DNA from: Azoarcus sp. DN11
GTDB lineage: Bacteria; Pseudomonadota; Gammaproteobacteria; Burkholderiales; Rhodocyclaceae
NCBI RefSeq assembly: GCF_003628555.1
Contig: NZ_CP021731.1
Span: 1,302,001-1,366,000 of the forward strand
DNA: 64,000 bases
Direction: 5' to 3'
Numbering within the stretch: the first letter of the stretch is position 1; each line of letters opens with the position of its first letter. The notes beneath the pieces were generated by a model that did not search any database, was not told where the DNA came from, and saw nothing but the letters and a program-made list of their open reading frames with translations. Shown here in pieces: positions 50,015-59,509 of this stretch. A program made the position numbers and the translations under genes.

Positions 50015-51724
50015 TTACAGGTCTTCGGCGGACAGGATCATCTCGGTGAGCCCCTTGCCGCCCTGAACCATGGGGTACACGTTTTCGGTCTGATCGATCT
50101 GGAAGTCGAGGAACACCAGGTCGTTCTTGCGTGCGAAGGCTTCGCGCAGCGCGCCCTCGACATCCGCGGGCCGTTCGATGCGCAGGCCGACGTGGCCGTA
50201 GGCTTCGGCGAGCTTCGCGAAGTCGGGCAAGGAGTCCATGTAGGACTCGGAGTAGCGCTCGCCGTGGAAGAGCTGCTGCCACTGGCGCACCATGCCGAGA
50301 TAGCGGTTGTTGAGGTTGCAGATCTTGATCGGCAGGCGGAACTGCTTGCAGGTCGACAATTCCTGGATGTTCATCTGGATCGAGGCTTCGCCGGTCACGC
50401 AGGCGACCTGCGCGCCGGGGTTGGCGAGCTGGGCGCCCATTGCGTAGGGCAGGCCGACGCCCATCGTGCCGAGGCCGCCGGAGTTGAGCCAGCGGCGCGG
50501 CTTGTCGAAGCGGTAGTACTGCGAGGCCCACATCTGGTGCTGGCCGACGTCGGAGGTCACGATCGCGTCGCCGCCGGTGACTTCCCACAGCTTCTGGATC
50601 ACGAACTGCGGCTTGATGATCTCGTCCGAGTTCTTGTACTTCATGCACTCGCGGCTGCGCCATTCGTCGACCTGCTTCCACCACGCGCCGAGCGCGTCGG
50701 GGTTCGGGCGCGCAGCACCGGCCTCGAGCTGGCGGATCATCTCCTCGAGCACTTCCTTGAGGTCGCCGACGATGGGCACGTCGACGCGCACGCGCTTCGA
50801 GATCGACGACGGGTCGATGTCGACGTGGATGATCTTGCGCGGCTCTTCGGCGAAGTGGTCCGGATTGCCGATCACGCGGTCGTCGAAGCGGGCGCCGACG
50901 GCGAGCAGCACGTCGCTGTAGTGCATCGCCATGTTGGCTTCGTAGGTGCCGTGCATGCCGGGCATGCCGAGGTACTGGCGGTCGCTGGCGGGATAGCCGC
51001 CCAGGCCCATCAGCGTGTTGGTGATCGGGAAGCCCAGCAGGCGCGTGAGCTTGGTGAGCTGCTCGGCCGCGTTGGCCAGCACGACGCCGCCGCCGGTGTA
51101 GATCATCGGGCGCTTGGCTTCGAGCAGCAGCTGCACCGCCTTGCGGATCTGGCCCTGGTGCCCCTTGATGACCGGGTTGTAGGAGCGCATCGAGATCTCT
51201 TTCGGATACTCGAACTCGCACTTGTGTGCGCTCACATCCTTGGGGATGTCGACCAGCACCGGGCCGGGGCGGCCGGTCTTCGCGAGGTAGAAGGCCTTCT
51301 TGATGGTGTTCGCGATGTCGCGCACGTCCTTCACGAGGAAGTTGTGCTTCACGCAGGGGCGGGTGATGCCGACGGTGTCGACTTCCTGGAAGGCGTCCTG
51401 GCCGATCGCGGCGGTCGGAACCTGGCCGCTGATGATGACCACCGGGATCGAGTCGGTATAGGCGGTCGCGATGCCGGTGACGGCGTTGGTGGCGCCGGGG
51501 CCGGAGGTCACGAGAGCGACGCCGACCTTCTCCGTGCTGCGGGCGTAGCCGTCGGCGGCATGCACCGCGGCCTGTTCGTGGCGCACGAGGACGTGGCGGA
51601 CCTTGTCCTGGTTGAACAGCGCGTCATAGATGTAGAGTACCGCGCCGCCCGGGTAGCCGAAGACGTAATCGACCTTTTCTTCCTGCAGACACCTGATTAC
51701 AATTTCCGCTCCAGTCAGCACCAT
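50015..51724 (-). CDS. ilvB: Acetolactate synthase large (catalytic) subunit
   Basis: A 569-residue ThDP/FAD enzyme condensing pyruvate to acetolactate or acetohydroxybutyrate. The N-terminus has VFGYPGGAVLYIYDALF with the catalytic Glu in HEQAAVHAADGYAR, and the VTSGPGATNAVTG loop. The ThDP motif reads GEASIQMNIQELS (around residue 446) rather than the common GDGS, a Glu/Ala variant. NNRYLGMVRQWQQLF closes the motif. First gene of the ilvBHC operon. Confidence 0.96.
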   Translation of the reverse strand: MVLTGAEIVIRCLQEEKVDYVFGYPGGAVLYIYDALFNQDKVRHVLVRHEQAAVHAADGYARSTEKVGVALVTSGPGATNAVTGIATAYTDSIPVVIISGQVPTAAIGQDAFQEVDTVGITRPCVKHNFLVKDVRDIANTIKKAFYLAKTGRPGPVLVDIPKDVSAHKCEFEYPKEISMRSYNPVIKGHQGQIRKAVQLLLEAKRPMIYTGGGVVLANAAEQLTKLTRLLGFPITNTLMGLGGYPASDRQYLGMPGMHGTYEANMAMHYSDVLLAVGARFDDRVIGNPDHFAEEPRKIIHVDIDPSSISKRVRVDVPIVGDLKEVLEEMIRQLEAGAARPNPDALGAWWKQVDEWRSRECMKYKNSDEIIKPQFVIQKLWEVTGGDAIVTSDVGQHQMWASQYYRFDKPRRWLNSGGLGTMGVGLPYAMGAQLANPGAQVACVTGEASIQMNIQELSTCKQFRLPIKICNLNNRYLGMVRQWQQLFHGERYSESYMDSLPDFAKLAEAYGHVGLRIERPADVEGALREAFARKNDLVFLDFQIDQTENVYPMVQGGKGLTEMILSAEDL

Positions 51725-51741
51725 CGCAAACTCGCTATTCT

Positions 51742-51765
51742 TACGTTCCGAAACGTTGAACGTTA
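51742..51765. promoter_or_regulatory. AACGTT repeat cluster upstream of ilvB
   Basis: ACGTT at 51743-51747 and palindromic AACGTT at 51752-51757 and 51759-51764 lie 18-40 bases upstream of the ilvB ATG. Could be a regulator site in the leader. No leucine/valine/isoleucine-rich leader peptide is seen. Confidence 0.3.
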
Positions 51766-51845
51766 CCGGTCGGGCGCAGTTTGGTCAAGGCTGCTGCGGC
51801 GTCGCACAAATGGCCTGAATAACCGGTTTTCATAAGGATCCAGAA

Positions 51846-52415
51846 CTGGCTAACCGGGCAGAACTCTCCGCGTTTCTCCAGGGCGTCGAAAAGCGTGCGT
51901 TCAAGCAGGCGGCTTACGCGCTGCGCAACGACGACGCGGCGCTGGATGCGGTGCAGGACGCGATGCTCAAGCTCTCCGTCAGCTACGGCGAGCGCCCCGC
52001 GAGCGAGTTTCCGATGCTGTTCCAGCGCATCCTGCAGAACGTCATCTACGACGCGCTGCGGCGGCAGAAGGTGCGCAATACCTGGACGACGCTGCTGTCG
52101 TCCTTCGTCGGCGACGACGAGCAGGACGGCGACAACGATCCGCTCGACACCCTCGCGGGGGAGCCCGACGACGCGCGGGCCGATACCCCGCACGCGCAAT
52201 ACGAGCGCGCACGCACGCTGGCTGCGATCGAGCGCGAGATAGAGCGCTTGCCCCCCCGTCAACGGGAAGCCTTTCTCATGCGTTATTGGGAAGAGATGGA
52301 TATTGCCGAGACGGCCGCGGCGATGGGCTGCTCGGAGGGGAGCGTGAAGACACACTGTTCGCGCGCCACGCAAACGCTGGCGGCTGCCTTGAAAGCGAAG
52401 GGAATCGAGTTATGA
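51846..52415 (+). CDS. ECF-like RNA polymerase sigma factor
   Basis: A sigma-70 family protein of about 189 residues. Region 2 has KRAFKQAAYALRNDDAALDA and LFQRILQNVIYDALRRQKVR; region 4 has LPPRQREAFLMRYWEEMDIA and MGCSEGSVKTHCSRATQ. The frame opens at 51819 with no ATG, GTG or TTG before conserved region 2. AAGGA lies 7 bases before CTG at 51846, giving (M)ANRAELSAFLQGVEKR, which matches the expected N-terminus, so a CTG start is proposed. A GTG at 51951 would delete region 2.1. Its stop overlaps the DUF3619 gene. Confidence 0.88.
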   Translation: MANRAELSAFLQGVEKRAFKQAAYALRNDDAALDAVQDAMLKLSVSYGERPASEFPMLFQRILQNVIYDALRRQKVRNTWTTLLSSFVGDDEQDGDNDPLDTLAGEPDDARADTPHAQYERARTLAAIEREIERLPPRQREAFLMRYWEEMDIAETAAAMGCSEGSVKTHCSRATQTLAAALKAKGIEL

Positions 52416-52777
52416 GCGAGGAGGCTTTTGCCCGGAAGGTCGCGGCCCGGCTGACATCGGGCGCGCGCAGCGTTGACGATGACGTCGCGGAGCGCCTGCG
52501 GCGTGCGCGGGAGCGCGCGCTCGCCGGGCATCACCCCGAGCGGCGGACCTTCGTCGGTGCGATCGGCAGCGCGTTGCGGCGCGTGTTTCCACCGATGCTG
52601 CGTCCGGCCGCGGTCGCGGCGGTCGTTCTGGTTGCCGTGCTGGCAGGCGACTACTGGATGACGTGGCTGCGCGTGAGCGAGATGGAGGAGGTCGATACCG
52701 CGCTGCTGATCGACGACCTCCCGATCGACGCGTACCTCGACGCGGATTTCAAGGCATGGCTGCAGCAAGACTCGTGA
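52412..52777 (+). CDS. DUF3619 protein, candidate anti-sigma partner
   Basis: A 121-residue protein with a polar N-terminus (~1-65), one membrane helix (~70-85, MLRPAAVAAVVLVAVLAGDY) and a short acidic periplasmic tail (LLIDDLPIDAYLDADF). It matches DUF3619. The ATG overlaps the sigma-factor stop by 4 bases. Single-helix membrane protein directly after a sigma gene is the classical place for an anti-sigma factor; this is inference. Confidence 0.8.
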   Translation: MSEEAFARKVAARLTSGARSVDDDVAERLRRARERALAGHHPERRTFVGAIGSALRRVFPPMLRPAAVAAVVLVAVLAGDYWMTWLRVSEMEEVDTALLIDDLPIDAYLDADFKAWLQQDS

Positions 52778-53208
52778 TCCTGACGCTTGCGGCCGTGCTG
52801 AGCGGCCCGGTCGCAGCGGTCGCACCGATCGGCGCCCCCTCGTGGTCGGGCCTGACGTCCGCACAGCGCGCGGTGCTTGCGCCCCTGTCGGATGACTGGA
52901 ATACGATGAACGAAGTGCAGCGCCAGCGGTGGGTGGGGGTTGCCGATCGCTATTCGCGCCTCACGCCGGAGGAGCAGGCGCGCATTCGTGCGCGCATGCG
53001 GGACTGGGCGGATCTCAGGCCGGACCAGCGCGAGCGCGCGCGTGACCAGTATCGGGCGCTGCGGAGCATTCCACCCTACCGCCGCGAATCCCTGCAGGAG
53101 CAGTGGCAGCGTTATCTCAGCATTCCTCCCGAAGAACGTCAGATCAAATCCGGTCCGCGCATCACGCGTCCGTTACAGCGACCGCCCGTGCGCGGCATGC
53201 AGGAATGA
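52756..53208 (+). CDS. DUF3106 exported protein
   Basis: A 150-residue protein with a signal peptide (~1-22, ending AVA) and repeated short helices rich in Arg/Gln with the pattern L-x-P-E-x-R/Q (SRLTPEEQARIRARMRDWA, RPDQRERARDQYRAL). Matches DUF3106. The repeats recall periplasmic sensors of the Spy/CnrX type. Its start overlaps the DUF3619 gene by 22 bases. Confidence 0.8.
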   Translation: MAAARLVILTLAAVLSGPVAAVAPIGAPSWSGLTSAQRAVLAPLSDDWNTMNEVQRQRWVGVADRYSRLTPEEQARIRARMRDWADLRPDQRERARDQYRALRSIPPYRRESLQEQWQRYLSIPPEERQIKSGPRITRPLQRPPVRGMQE

Positions 53209-53696
53209 AGAAGCACACAGTCAAGCGCAACACCCCCCAATCGTCCCGCAACGTTGAACCTGGAGCCACTGCCGGCACCCAGGTCGTCGAACTCGCCGGC
53301 TTGCGCCGGCGCCTGGCGAGCCTGCTGTACGAGGCCCTGCTGCTCCTCGGCGTGCTGGCGCTCACCTTCATGGTTCCGTACCTGCTGCTGGGCGTCTTCT
53401 TCGGTTTCGCCCCGGCCGGGTGGGTGGCGTGGCTGCATATTTATGTCGTGCTCGGTGCGTATTTCATGTGGTACTGGCGCCGTCGCGGCCAGACGCTGGC
53501 GATGCAGACCTGGAAGCTGCGCGTCGTGACCGCCGACGGGCGTGCGCCGAGCCTCGCGACGGACTGGCTGCGCTACACGCTCGCGTGGCCCTCGCTGCTG
53601 TGCTTCGGGTTTGGGTTGGCGTGGGCGCTGGTCGATCGCGACCGCCAGTTCCTGCACGACCGCCTCGCAGGCACGCGCATCGTGTTGCTGCCCTGA
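53205..53696 (+). CDS. RDD-family membrane protein
   Basis: A 163-residue inner-membrane protein with about three helices. The RDD pattern is visible as GLRRRLASLLYEALLLLGVL, RRRGQTLAMQTWKLRVV and FLHDRLAGTRIVLLP. Overlaps the DUF3106 gene by 4 bases and ends the sigma-factor operon. Function unknown; RDD proteins are often linked to transport. Confidence 0.87.
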   Translation: MKKHTVKRNTPQSSRNVEPGATAGTQVVELAGLRRRLASLLYEALLLLGVLALTFMVPYLLLGVFFGFAPAGWVAWLHIYVVLGAYFMWYWRRRGQTLAMQTWKLRVVTADGRAPSLATDWLRYTLAWPSLLCFGFGLAWALVDRDRQFLHDRLAGTRIVLLP

Positions 53697-53774
53697 CGCG
53701 GGCACCCGGCCCTGCGGGGGGCGTGGCGTATACTCGCAGTTTGTCCCCTTTGCGGCCGGACTGCCGGAGAATCA

Positions 53775-56462
53775 ATGAAAACAGAACACGCCCCGACCAT
53801 TCAACGATCCGACTACACGCCGCTGGCGTGGGCCATCGACGAAGTCGAGCTGCACTTCGCACTCGATCCCGAGGCCACCCTCGTGACGAGCCGCCTGCGT
53901 TGCGTGCGCCGGTCGTCGGATGCGGCGCCACTGCGCCTGCTGGGTGACGAGCTCGAACTCGTGAGCCTGAGCGTCGACGGTGTCCCGGCGGCGCCGGGCC
54001 AGGTCACGCAGGGCGAGGGCTGGATCGACGTTGCGCTCGACGCCGCACGGGCCGAGATCGCGATCGTCACGCGCATCAATCCGCAGGCCAACACGGCGCT
54101 CTCGGGCCTCTACGTGTCGCGTGGCGGCTTCTTCACGCAGTGCGAGGCCGAGGGGTTTCGCCGCATCACGTATTTTCCCGACCGGCCCGATGCGATGACG
54201 CGCTTCACCGTGACGCTGGAGGCCGATGCCGCGGCGTACCCGGTGCTGCTGTCGAACGGGAACCTGGTCGAGGAGGGCATGCTGGAAGGCGGGCGCCATT
54301 TCGCGAAATGGGTCGATCCCTTCCCCAAGCCGTCCTATCTCTTCGCGCTGGTCGCGGCGAAGCTCGTCGCGTTGGAGCGCCGCGTCGAAACGGCCTCGGG
54401 GCGCGAGGTGCTGCTGCAGGTGTGGGTCGAGGAGGGCAATCTCGACCGCACGCCGCATGCGATGGATTCGCTGGTGCATGCGATGCGCTGGGACGAGGAG
54501 GTGTTCGGGCTGGAACTCGACCTCGAGCGCTTCATGATCGTCGCGGTGAGCGACTTCAACATGGGCGCGATGGAGAACAAGGGCCTCAACATCTTCAACG
54601 CCAAGTACGTGCTGGCGAAGCCGGACACCGCGACCGACGTCGATTACGAGAACATCGAGAGCGTCGTCGCGCACGAGTACTTCCACAACTGGACCGGCAA
54701 CCGCGTGACCTGCCGCGACTGGTTCCAGCTCACGCTCAAGGAAGGCCTGACGGTGTTCCGCGACCAGCAGTTCTCCGCGGACATGCTCGCTCTGGCCGCG
54801 GGCGACGCCGGCGCCGCGTCGGCGCGCGCGGTCAAGCGTATCGACGATGTGCGCGTGCTGCGTGCGGCGCAGTTCCCCGAGGACGCGGGGCCGATGGCGC
54901 ATCCGATCCGGCCGGAGCGCTACCAGGAGATCAACAACTTCTACACCGCGACGGTGTACGAGAAGGGCGCGGAAGTCATCCGCATGCTGCATACCCTGCT
55001 GGGGGCGGAGGGTTTCCGCAACGGCATGGACCTCTACTTCAGCTATCACGACGGCCAGGCGGTGACCTGCGACGATTTCGTCGATTGCATGGCCGAAGCC
55101 AACGGCTACGATCTCGACCAGTTCATGCTGTGGTACAGCCAGGCGGGTACGCCGCGCGTGAAGGCGACCGGCGCATGGGATGCGCAGACCGGCAGCTACA
55201 CCCTGACGCTGTCGCAGCACACGCCGCCGACGGCGGGGCAGCCGGACAAGCAGCCGCTGGTGATTCCGGTGGCCGTGGGCCTGATCGGGCCGGACGGGCA
55301 GGATCTGGCGCTGAGCCTGGAAGGGGAAAACCACGCCGGCGCGACGACGCGCGTGCTGGTGCTTTCCGAGGCGGAGCAGGTCTTCCGCTTCGTCGGGCTG
55401 GCCGCCGAACCGGTGCCTTCGGTGCTGCGCGGCTTCTCGGCGCCGGTGATCCTCGAATTGGACGAGAGCGACGAGCGGCTTGCGTTCCGCATGGCACACG
55501 ATTCCGACGCGTTCAACCGCTGGGACGCGGCACAGCGCTATGCGGAGCGGGTGATCCTCGCGCTCGCCGCGGATGCCGCTGCCGGGCGCGCGCTCGTCCT
55601 GCCGGCGGCTTTCGTGCAGGCTTTCCGTGCGCTCCTCGGCGATGCGGCGCTGGATCCGGCCTTCCGCGCGCAGGCCGCGGCGCTACCGTCCGAGACCTAT
55701 CTGCTGGAAAGGATGGCGCCCGCCGATCCGGCATCCTTGCGTGCGGCGCAGATGTTCATGATGCGCGAGCTGGGCGAGGTGCTTGCGGCGGAGTGGCTCG
55801 CGATCTGCGCCGAGATGGCGGTTCCGGGGGCGTATCGCTACCACCCGGCGGACGCGGGCAGGCGCGCGCTCGCCAATCTCGCCCTGAAATACCTCGCGGC
55901 GGCCGGCGTGTCCGAGGGAATGGCGCGGGCGGAGGCGCAGTTCGCGCGCTTCGACAACATGACCGAGGGTTTCGGTGCGCTGGCCGCACTGGTGCAGAGC
56001 GCGAGCCCGGCGCGCGAGGCGGCGCTGTCGCGCTTCCACGAGCGTTACCGCGACGACGCGCTGGTGCTCGACAAATGGTTCGCGCTGCAGGCGTCGGCCT
56101 GGCGCTGGGACGCCGCGGCGGCGCCGGTGCTCGAACGCGTGCGCGCGCTGCTGGGGGATCCCGCGTTCAGCCTCTCCAACCCGAACAAGGTATATGCGCT
56201 GCTGGGGAGCTTCTTCCGCGCCAACCCGGCCGAGTTCCACGCGGCCGACGGCAGCGGGCATGCGTTCTGGGCCGATCAGGTGATCGCGCTGGATGCGCGC
56301 AATCCGCAGGTGGCGGCGCGCATGGCCCGCGCGCTGGAGAACTGGCGGCGCTTCACGCCGGCGCTGCGGCAGAGCATCCGCGCGCAGATCGAGCGGGTCG
56401 CCGCAACGCCGGGGCTGTCGCCCGACGTCGCGGAAATCGTCGGCAAGGCGCTGGCGGACTGA
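53775..56462 (+). CDS. pepN: Aminopeptidase N
   Basis: An 895-residue M1-family zinc metallopeptidase removing N-terminal residues. The substrate-binding GAMEN motif is near 264-268 and the zinc site HEYFHNWTGNRVTCRDWFQ starts near residue 300. The C-terminal ~450 residues form the beta and superhelical domains typical of bacterial PepN. A TATACT -10-like box lies at 53729-53734, 40 bases before the ATG, without a clear -35. Confidence 0.97.
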   Translation: MKTEHAPTIQRSDYTPLAWAIDEVELHFALDPEATLVTSRLRCVRRSSDAAPLRLLGDELELVSLSVDGVPAAPGQVTQGEGWIDVALDAARAEIAIVTRINPQANTALSGLYVSRGGFFTQCEAEGFRRITYFPDRPDAMTRFTVTLEADAAAYPVLLSNGNLVEEGMLEGGRHFAKWVDPFPKPSYLFALVAAKLVALERRVETASGREVLLQVWVEEGNLDRTPHAMDSLVHAMRWDEEVFGLELDLERFMIVAVSDFNMGAMENKGLNIFNAKYVLAKPDTATDVDYENIESVVAHEYFHNWTGNRVTCRDWFQLTLKEGLTVFRDQQFSADMLALAAGDAGAASARAVKRIDDVRVLRAAQFPEDAGPMAHPIRPERYQEINNFYTATVYEKGAEVIRMLHTLLGAEGFRNGMDLYFSYHDGQAVTCDDFVDCMAEANGYDLDQFMLWYSQAGTPRVKATGAWDAQTGSYTLTLSQHTPPTAGQPDKQPLVIPVAVGLIGPDGQDLALSLEGENHAGATTRVLVLSEAEQVFRFVGLAAEPVPSVLRGFSAPVILELDESDERLAFRMAHDSDAFNRWDAAQRYAERVILALAADAAAGRALVLPAAFVQAFRALLGDAALDPAFRAQAAALPSETYLLERMAPADPASLRAAQMFMMRELGEVLAAEWLAICAEMAVPGAYRYHPADAGRRALANLALKYLAAAGVSEGMARAEAQFARFDNMTEGFGALAALVQSASPAREAALSRFHERYRDDALVLDKWFALQASAWRWDAAAAPVLERVRALLGDPAFSLSNPNKVYALLGSFFRANPAEFHAADGSGHAFWADQVIALDARNPQVAARMARALENWRRFTPALRQSIRAQIERVAATPGLSPDVAEIVGKALAD

Positions 56463-56517
56463 GCGTCGCGGCGCCGGCGGGACAGACGGGTCGCGGTGTC
56501 CGCGGCCCGTCGGGTGT

Positions 56518-56970
56518 TCAGGTGGTCAGCTCGCCGGAGATGTAGTTCGACAGGTGGTTGATCGTCTTTTCCTGCTGGTCGATGATGGTCTTGACGACGT
56601 CGCCGATCGTGACGATGCCGACGATCTGGCCGTGTTCGACGACCGGGAGGTGACGGAAGCGGTTTTCCGTCATGATGTTCATCACCGAGTCGATCGCCAG
56701 TGAGGGCGTGATCGTGCACACGTTCGGCGTCATCACGTCGCCCACGGTGGCTTCGCGCGAATTGAGGCCTTTGAGCACGATTTTCCGCGCGTAGTCGCGT
56801 TCCGTGAAGATGCCGACGAGGCGGTCGTTCTCGATCACCAGCACGGAGCCGATGTCGTGCCTGGCCATCGTCGTCAGGGCGTCGAGGACGCTGACGCCGG
56901 GTGTCACCGAGTGCGTCGTCGAGCCCTTCTGTTCAAGAATCTGTCGCACTGTCACAGTCGTCGCAAGCAT
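56518..56970 (-). CDS. Tandem CBS-domain protein
   Basis: A 150-residue protein made of two CBS domains (~10-65 and ~75-135): VLDALTTMARHDIGSVLVIE, IFTERDYARKIVLKG and FRHLPVVEHGQIVGIVTIGD. Such pairs bind adenine nucleotides and act as energy sensors or regulatory subunits. Stand-alone gene between pepN and panC. Confidence 0.92.
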   Translation of the reverse strand: MLATTVTVRQILEQKGSTTHSVTPGVSVLDALTTMARHDIGSVLVIENDRLVGIFTERDYARKIVLKGLNSREATVGDVMTPNVCTITPSLAIDSVMNIMTENRFRHLPVVEHGQIVGIVTIGDVVKTIIDQQEKTINHLSNYISGELTT

Positions 56971-57104
56971 CGTGTCCCTCCGTTCGAGTTAGGCATTCAC
57001 GCGGCTCTCCCGTCGATCGGGAGCATGCTGGCATAGCTTGAAACGAACCGGGCGCGGATGCAAGTGCGCAGTGCCGCGGCGGGGCCGCCGGGGCCCCGCG
57101 TGCG

Positions 57105-57932
57105 TCAGATTTCGATGTTGTCGATGAGGCGGGTACGCCCGAGCTTGGCTGCGGCGAGCACGACGAGCGGATTGTCGGCCTGGACCGGGGGCTGCAGGTC
57201 GGCGCGGCGGCGCACGGCGATGTAATCGGGTTTCCAGCCGTGCGCGGCGAGCTCGGCGACGGCTTCCGTCTCGAGCTTGAGGAAATCGTGGTCGCCGCGG
57301 CGCACCGCTTCGCAGATGCGCAGGAGCTGGCGATAAAGGCGCGGCGCCTCGGCACGCTCTTCCGGCGAGAGGTAGCCGTTGCGCGAGGACAGCGCGAGGC
57401 CGTCGTCGGCGCGCACGGTCTCGCCCGGCATCACTTCGACGGGGATGCCGAGCTGGTGCACCATGTTGCGCAGGACCATCAGCTGTTGGTAGTCCTTCTT
57501 GCCGAACAGCGCGAGGTCGGGCTGGACGATGTTGAGCAGCTTCAGCACGACCGTGGCGACGCCGCGGAAATGGCCGGGGCGGAACTCGCCTTCGAGGATG
57601 CTGATCTGCGCCGGCGCCGGATCGACGTGGTAGTGCTGCGGTTCCGGGTACATCACGCCCTCGTCGGGAGCGAAGAGGTGGGCGACGCCGGCGGCCTCGA
57701 GCTTTTCGCAGTCCGCGGCGAGCGTGCGCGGATAGCTGTTGAAGTCCTCGCGCGGGCCGAACTGCAGGCGATTGACGAAGATGCTGGCGATGACGGCATC
57801 GGCCTTCTCGCCGGCCTGGCGCATCAGCGTGATGTGGCCGTCGTGCAGGTTGCCCATCGTCGGGACGAAGGCCACCCGGCCGGCGGTCTTGCGCGCGGCG
57901 CGCAGGCTCTCGATTGTCGTATGGATCTGCAT
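57105..57932 (-). CDS. panC: Pantothenate synthetase
   Basis: A 275-residue ligase joining pantoate and beta-alanine with ATP. The HIGH-like [39 protein letters not shown] and [17 protein letters not shown] motifs are complete. Translation starts 23 bases after panB stops. Last gene of the panB-panC pair. Confidence 0.97.
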   Translation of the reverse strand: MQIHTTIESLRAARKTAGRVAFVPTMGNLHDGHITLMRQAGEKADAVIASIFVNRLQFGPREDFNSYPRTLAADCEKLEAAGVAHLFAPDEGVMYPEPQHYHVDPAPAQISILEGEFRPGHFRGVATVVLKLLNIVQPDLALFGKKDYQQLMVLRNMVHQLGIPVEVMPGETVRADDGLALSSRNGYLSPEERAEAPRLYRQLLRICEAVRRGDHDFLKLETEAVAELAAHGWKPDYIAVRRRADLQPPVQADNPLVVLAAAKLGRTRLIDNIEI

Positions 57933-57955
57933 GGGCGTTCTCGGGGGACTGCGTT

Positions 57956-58771
57956 TCAGTAGCAATGTTCGGCAGCGGGGAAGCTGCCATCCTTGACCGC
58001 GCGGACGTAGCTGGCGACCGCGTCCTCGATGCTGGCCGCGCCGGGCATGAAATTCCTGACGAAGCGCGCCTTCTTGCCGGGGTAGACGCCGATCATGTCG
58101 TGCAGCACCAGGACCTGGCCGTCGCAGGCCGGGCCGGCGCCGATGCCTATCGTCGCCATCGACGTGAGGCTGGCGGTGACTTCGCCGGCCACGGCGGCGG
58201 GGACCATCTCCATGACCATGAGGGCGGCGCCGGCCTGCTCCAGCGCGAGCGCGTCCGCCTTGAGCTGCGCGGCACCGGCTTCGGTACGGCCCTGCACCCG
58301 GTAGCCGCCGAGCTGGTTCACCGATTGCGGCGTGAGGCCGATGTGGGCGCACACGGGGACGCCGCGCTCGACGAGGAAGCGCACGGTCCCGGCCATGAAG
58401 GTGCCGCCTTCGAGCTTGACCATGTGGGCCCCGGCCGCCATGAGGCGCGCGGCGTTGCGCAGGGCCTGCTCGGGGCTTTCCTGATAGCTGCCGAAGGGCA
58501 TGTCCGCGACGACGAAGAGGCGGGTGTTCGCGCGGGCGACGCATTCGGTGTGGTACACCATCTGGTCGAGCGTCACCGGCAGGGTCGACTTCTGGCCCTG
58601 CACGACGTTGCCCAGCGAATCGCCGACCAGCGCGACATCCACGCCGGCGCGCTCGAGCAGCGCGGCGAAGCTCGCGTCATAGCAGGTAAGCATGGCGATC
58701 TTGCGCCCTTCGGCGCGCATCTTGCCCAGCTCGGACAGGGTGACCGGTTTTTCGTCCTGAAGGTAGCTCAT
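57956..58771 (-). CDS. panB: 3-methyl-2-oxobutanoate hydroxymethyltransferase
   Basis: A 271-residue enzyme forming ketopantoate from 2-oxoisovalerate. The start at 58771 has GAGGAA upstream. [40 protein letters not shown] and [20 protein letters not shown] are diagnostic. Its substrate comes from the valine branch made by ilvBHC in the same window. Confidence 0.97.
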   Translation of the reverse strand: MSYLQDEKPVTLSELGKMRAEGRKIAMLTCYDASFAALLERAGVDVALVGDSLGNVVQGQKSTLPVTLDQMVYHTECVARANTRLFVVADMPFGSYQESPEQALRNAARLMAAGAHMVKLEGGTFMAGTVRFLVERGVPVCAHIGLTPQSVNQLGGYRVQGRTEAGAAQLKADALALEQAGAALMVMEMVPAAVAGEVTASLTSMATIGIGAGPACDGQVLVLHDMIGVYPGKKARFVRNFMPGAASIEDAVASYVRAVKDGSFPAAEHCY

Positions 58772-58852
58772 CGGGGGTTCCTCGGAAGAGGCGCGAGTTT
58801 TGACTAAATTCCGTGGCGGCACAAGCCGTTTCGCATGTCGCCCGACCCGAGG

Positions 58853-59503
58853 TCAGGCCGCGTAGCCGAAGAATTCGCGATAGCTGCGCATGTTGCGCAG
58901 GCGCTCCAGGAGCAGCTCGAAGTCGTCGTCATGGTCGACCGGATTGAGGATTTCGGCATCGACGATGAACAGCGGCGCGGCGTCGTACTGGTAGAAGAAG
59001 CGTGCGTAGCGTTCGGCGACGCGTTCGAGGTACTGCTCGGTGATGCGCCGCTCGGTGTCGAGACCCCGGCGCCGGACCCTGTCGATGAGGGTTTCGGGCT
59101 TGGCCTGCAGGTAGATGATGAGGTCGGGCTTGGGCGGCGAGGCCGGTTTCATCGCGTCGAACACGCGCTGGTACAGCGCGAGCTCGTCCGGCGCGAGGTT
59201 CAGCGCGGCGAACAGCGGATCCTTGTCCAGTACGAAGTCGGACACGACGCGCTGCTGCTTTTCCACGGCTTCGGCGACGATCCCGAGCTGGTCGAAGCGC
59301 TGGAACAGGAAGTGCAGCTGGGTCGACATCGCCCAGCGCTCGGCGTCCTGGTAGAAGCGCCCGAGGAAGGGGTTCAGTTCGGGCTGCTCGAAGAGGGGGC
59401 GGGCGTCGAGGCGTTCGGCCAGCCGCCGTGCGAGCGAGGTCTTGCCCGCGCCGATGGGCCCCTCGACCACGATGTAGCTTGCCTTGTCGAGCATGCAGGA
59501 CAT
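58853..59503 (-). CDS. Deoxynucleoside kinase (dGK/dAK family)
   Basis: A 216-residue P-loop kinase phosphorylating deoxynucleosides. Walker A is YIVVEGPIGAGKTSLARRLA. LNPFLGRFYQD, the substrate loop SDFVLDKDPLFA and DRVRRRGLDTERRI with LID arginines match the family. The next gene upstream (DUF486) ends 6 bases before its start. Specificity for dG, dA or others cannot be read. Confidence 0.9.
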   Translation of the reverse strand: MSCMLDKASYIVVEGPIGAGKTSLARRLAERLDARPLFEQPELNPFLGRFYQDAERWAMSTQLHFLFQRFDQLGIVAEAVEKQQRVVSDFVLDKDPLFAALNLAPDELALYQRVFDAMKPASPPKPDLIIYLQAKPETLIDRVRRRGLDTERRITEQYLERVAERYARFFYQYDAAPLFIVDAEILNPVDHDDDFELLLERLRNMRSYREFFGYAA

Positions 59504-59509
59504 TCGTTT

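Noticed and set aside
51741..51833. 30-codon frame upstream of ilvB as leader peptide
   Set aside because: Composition is not enriched in Leu, Val or Ile and no attenuator hairpin follows.
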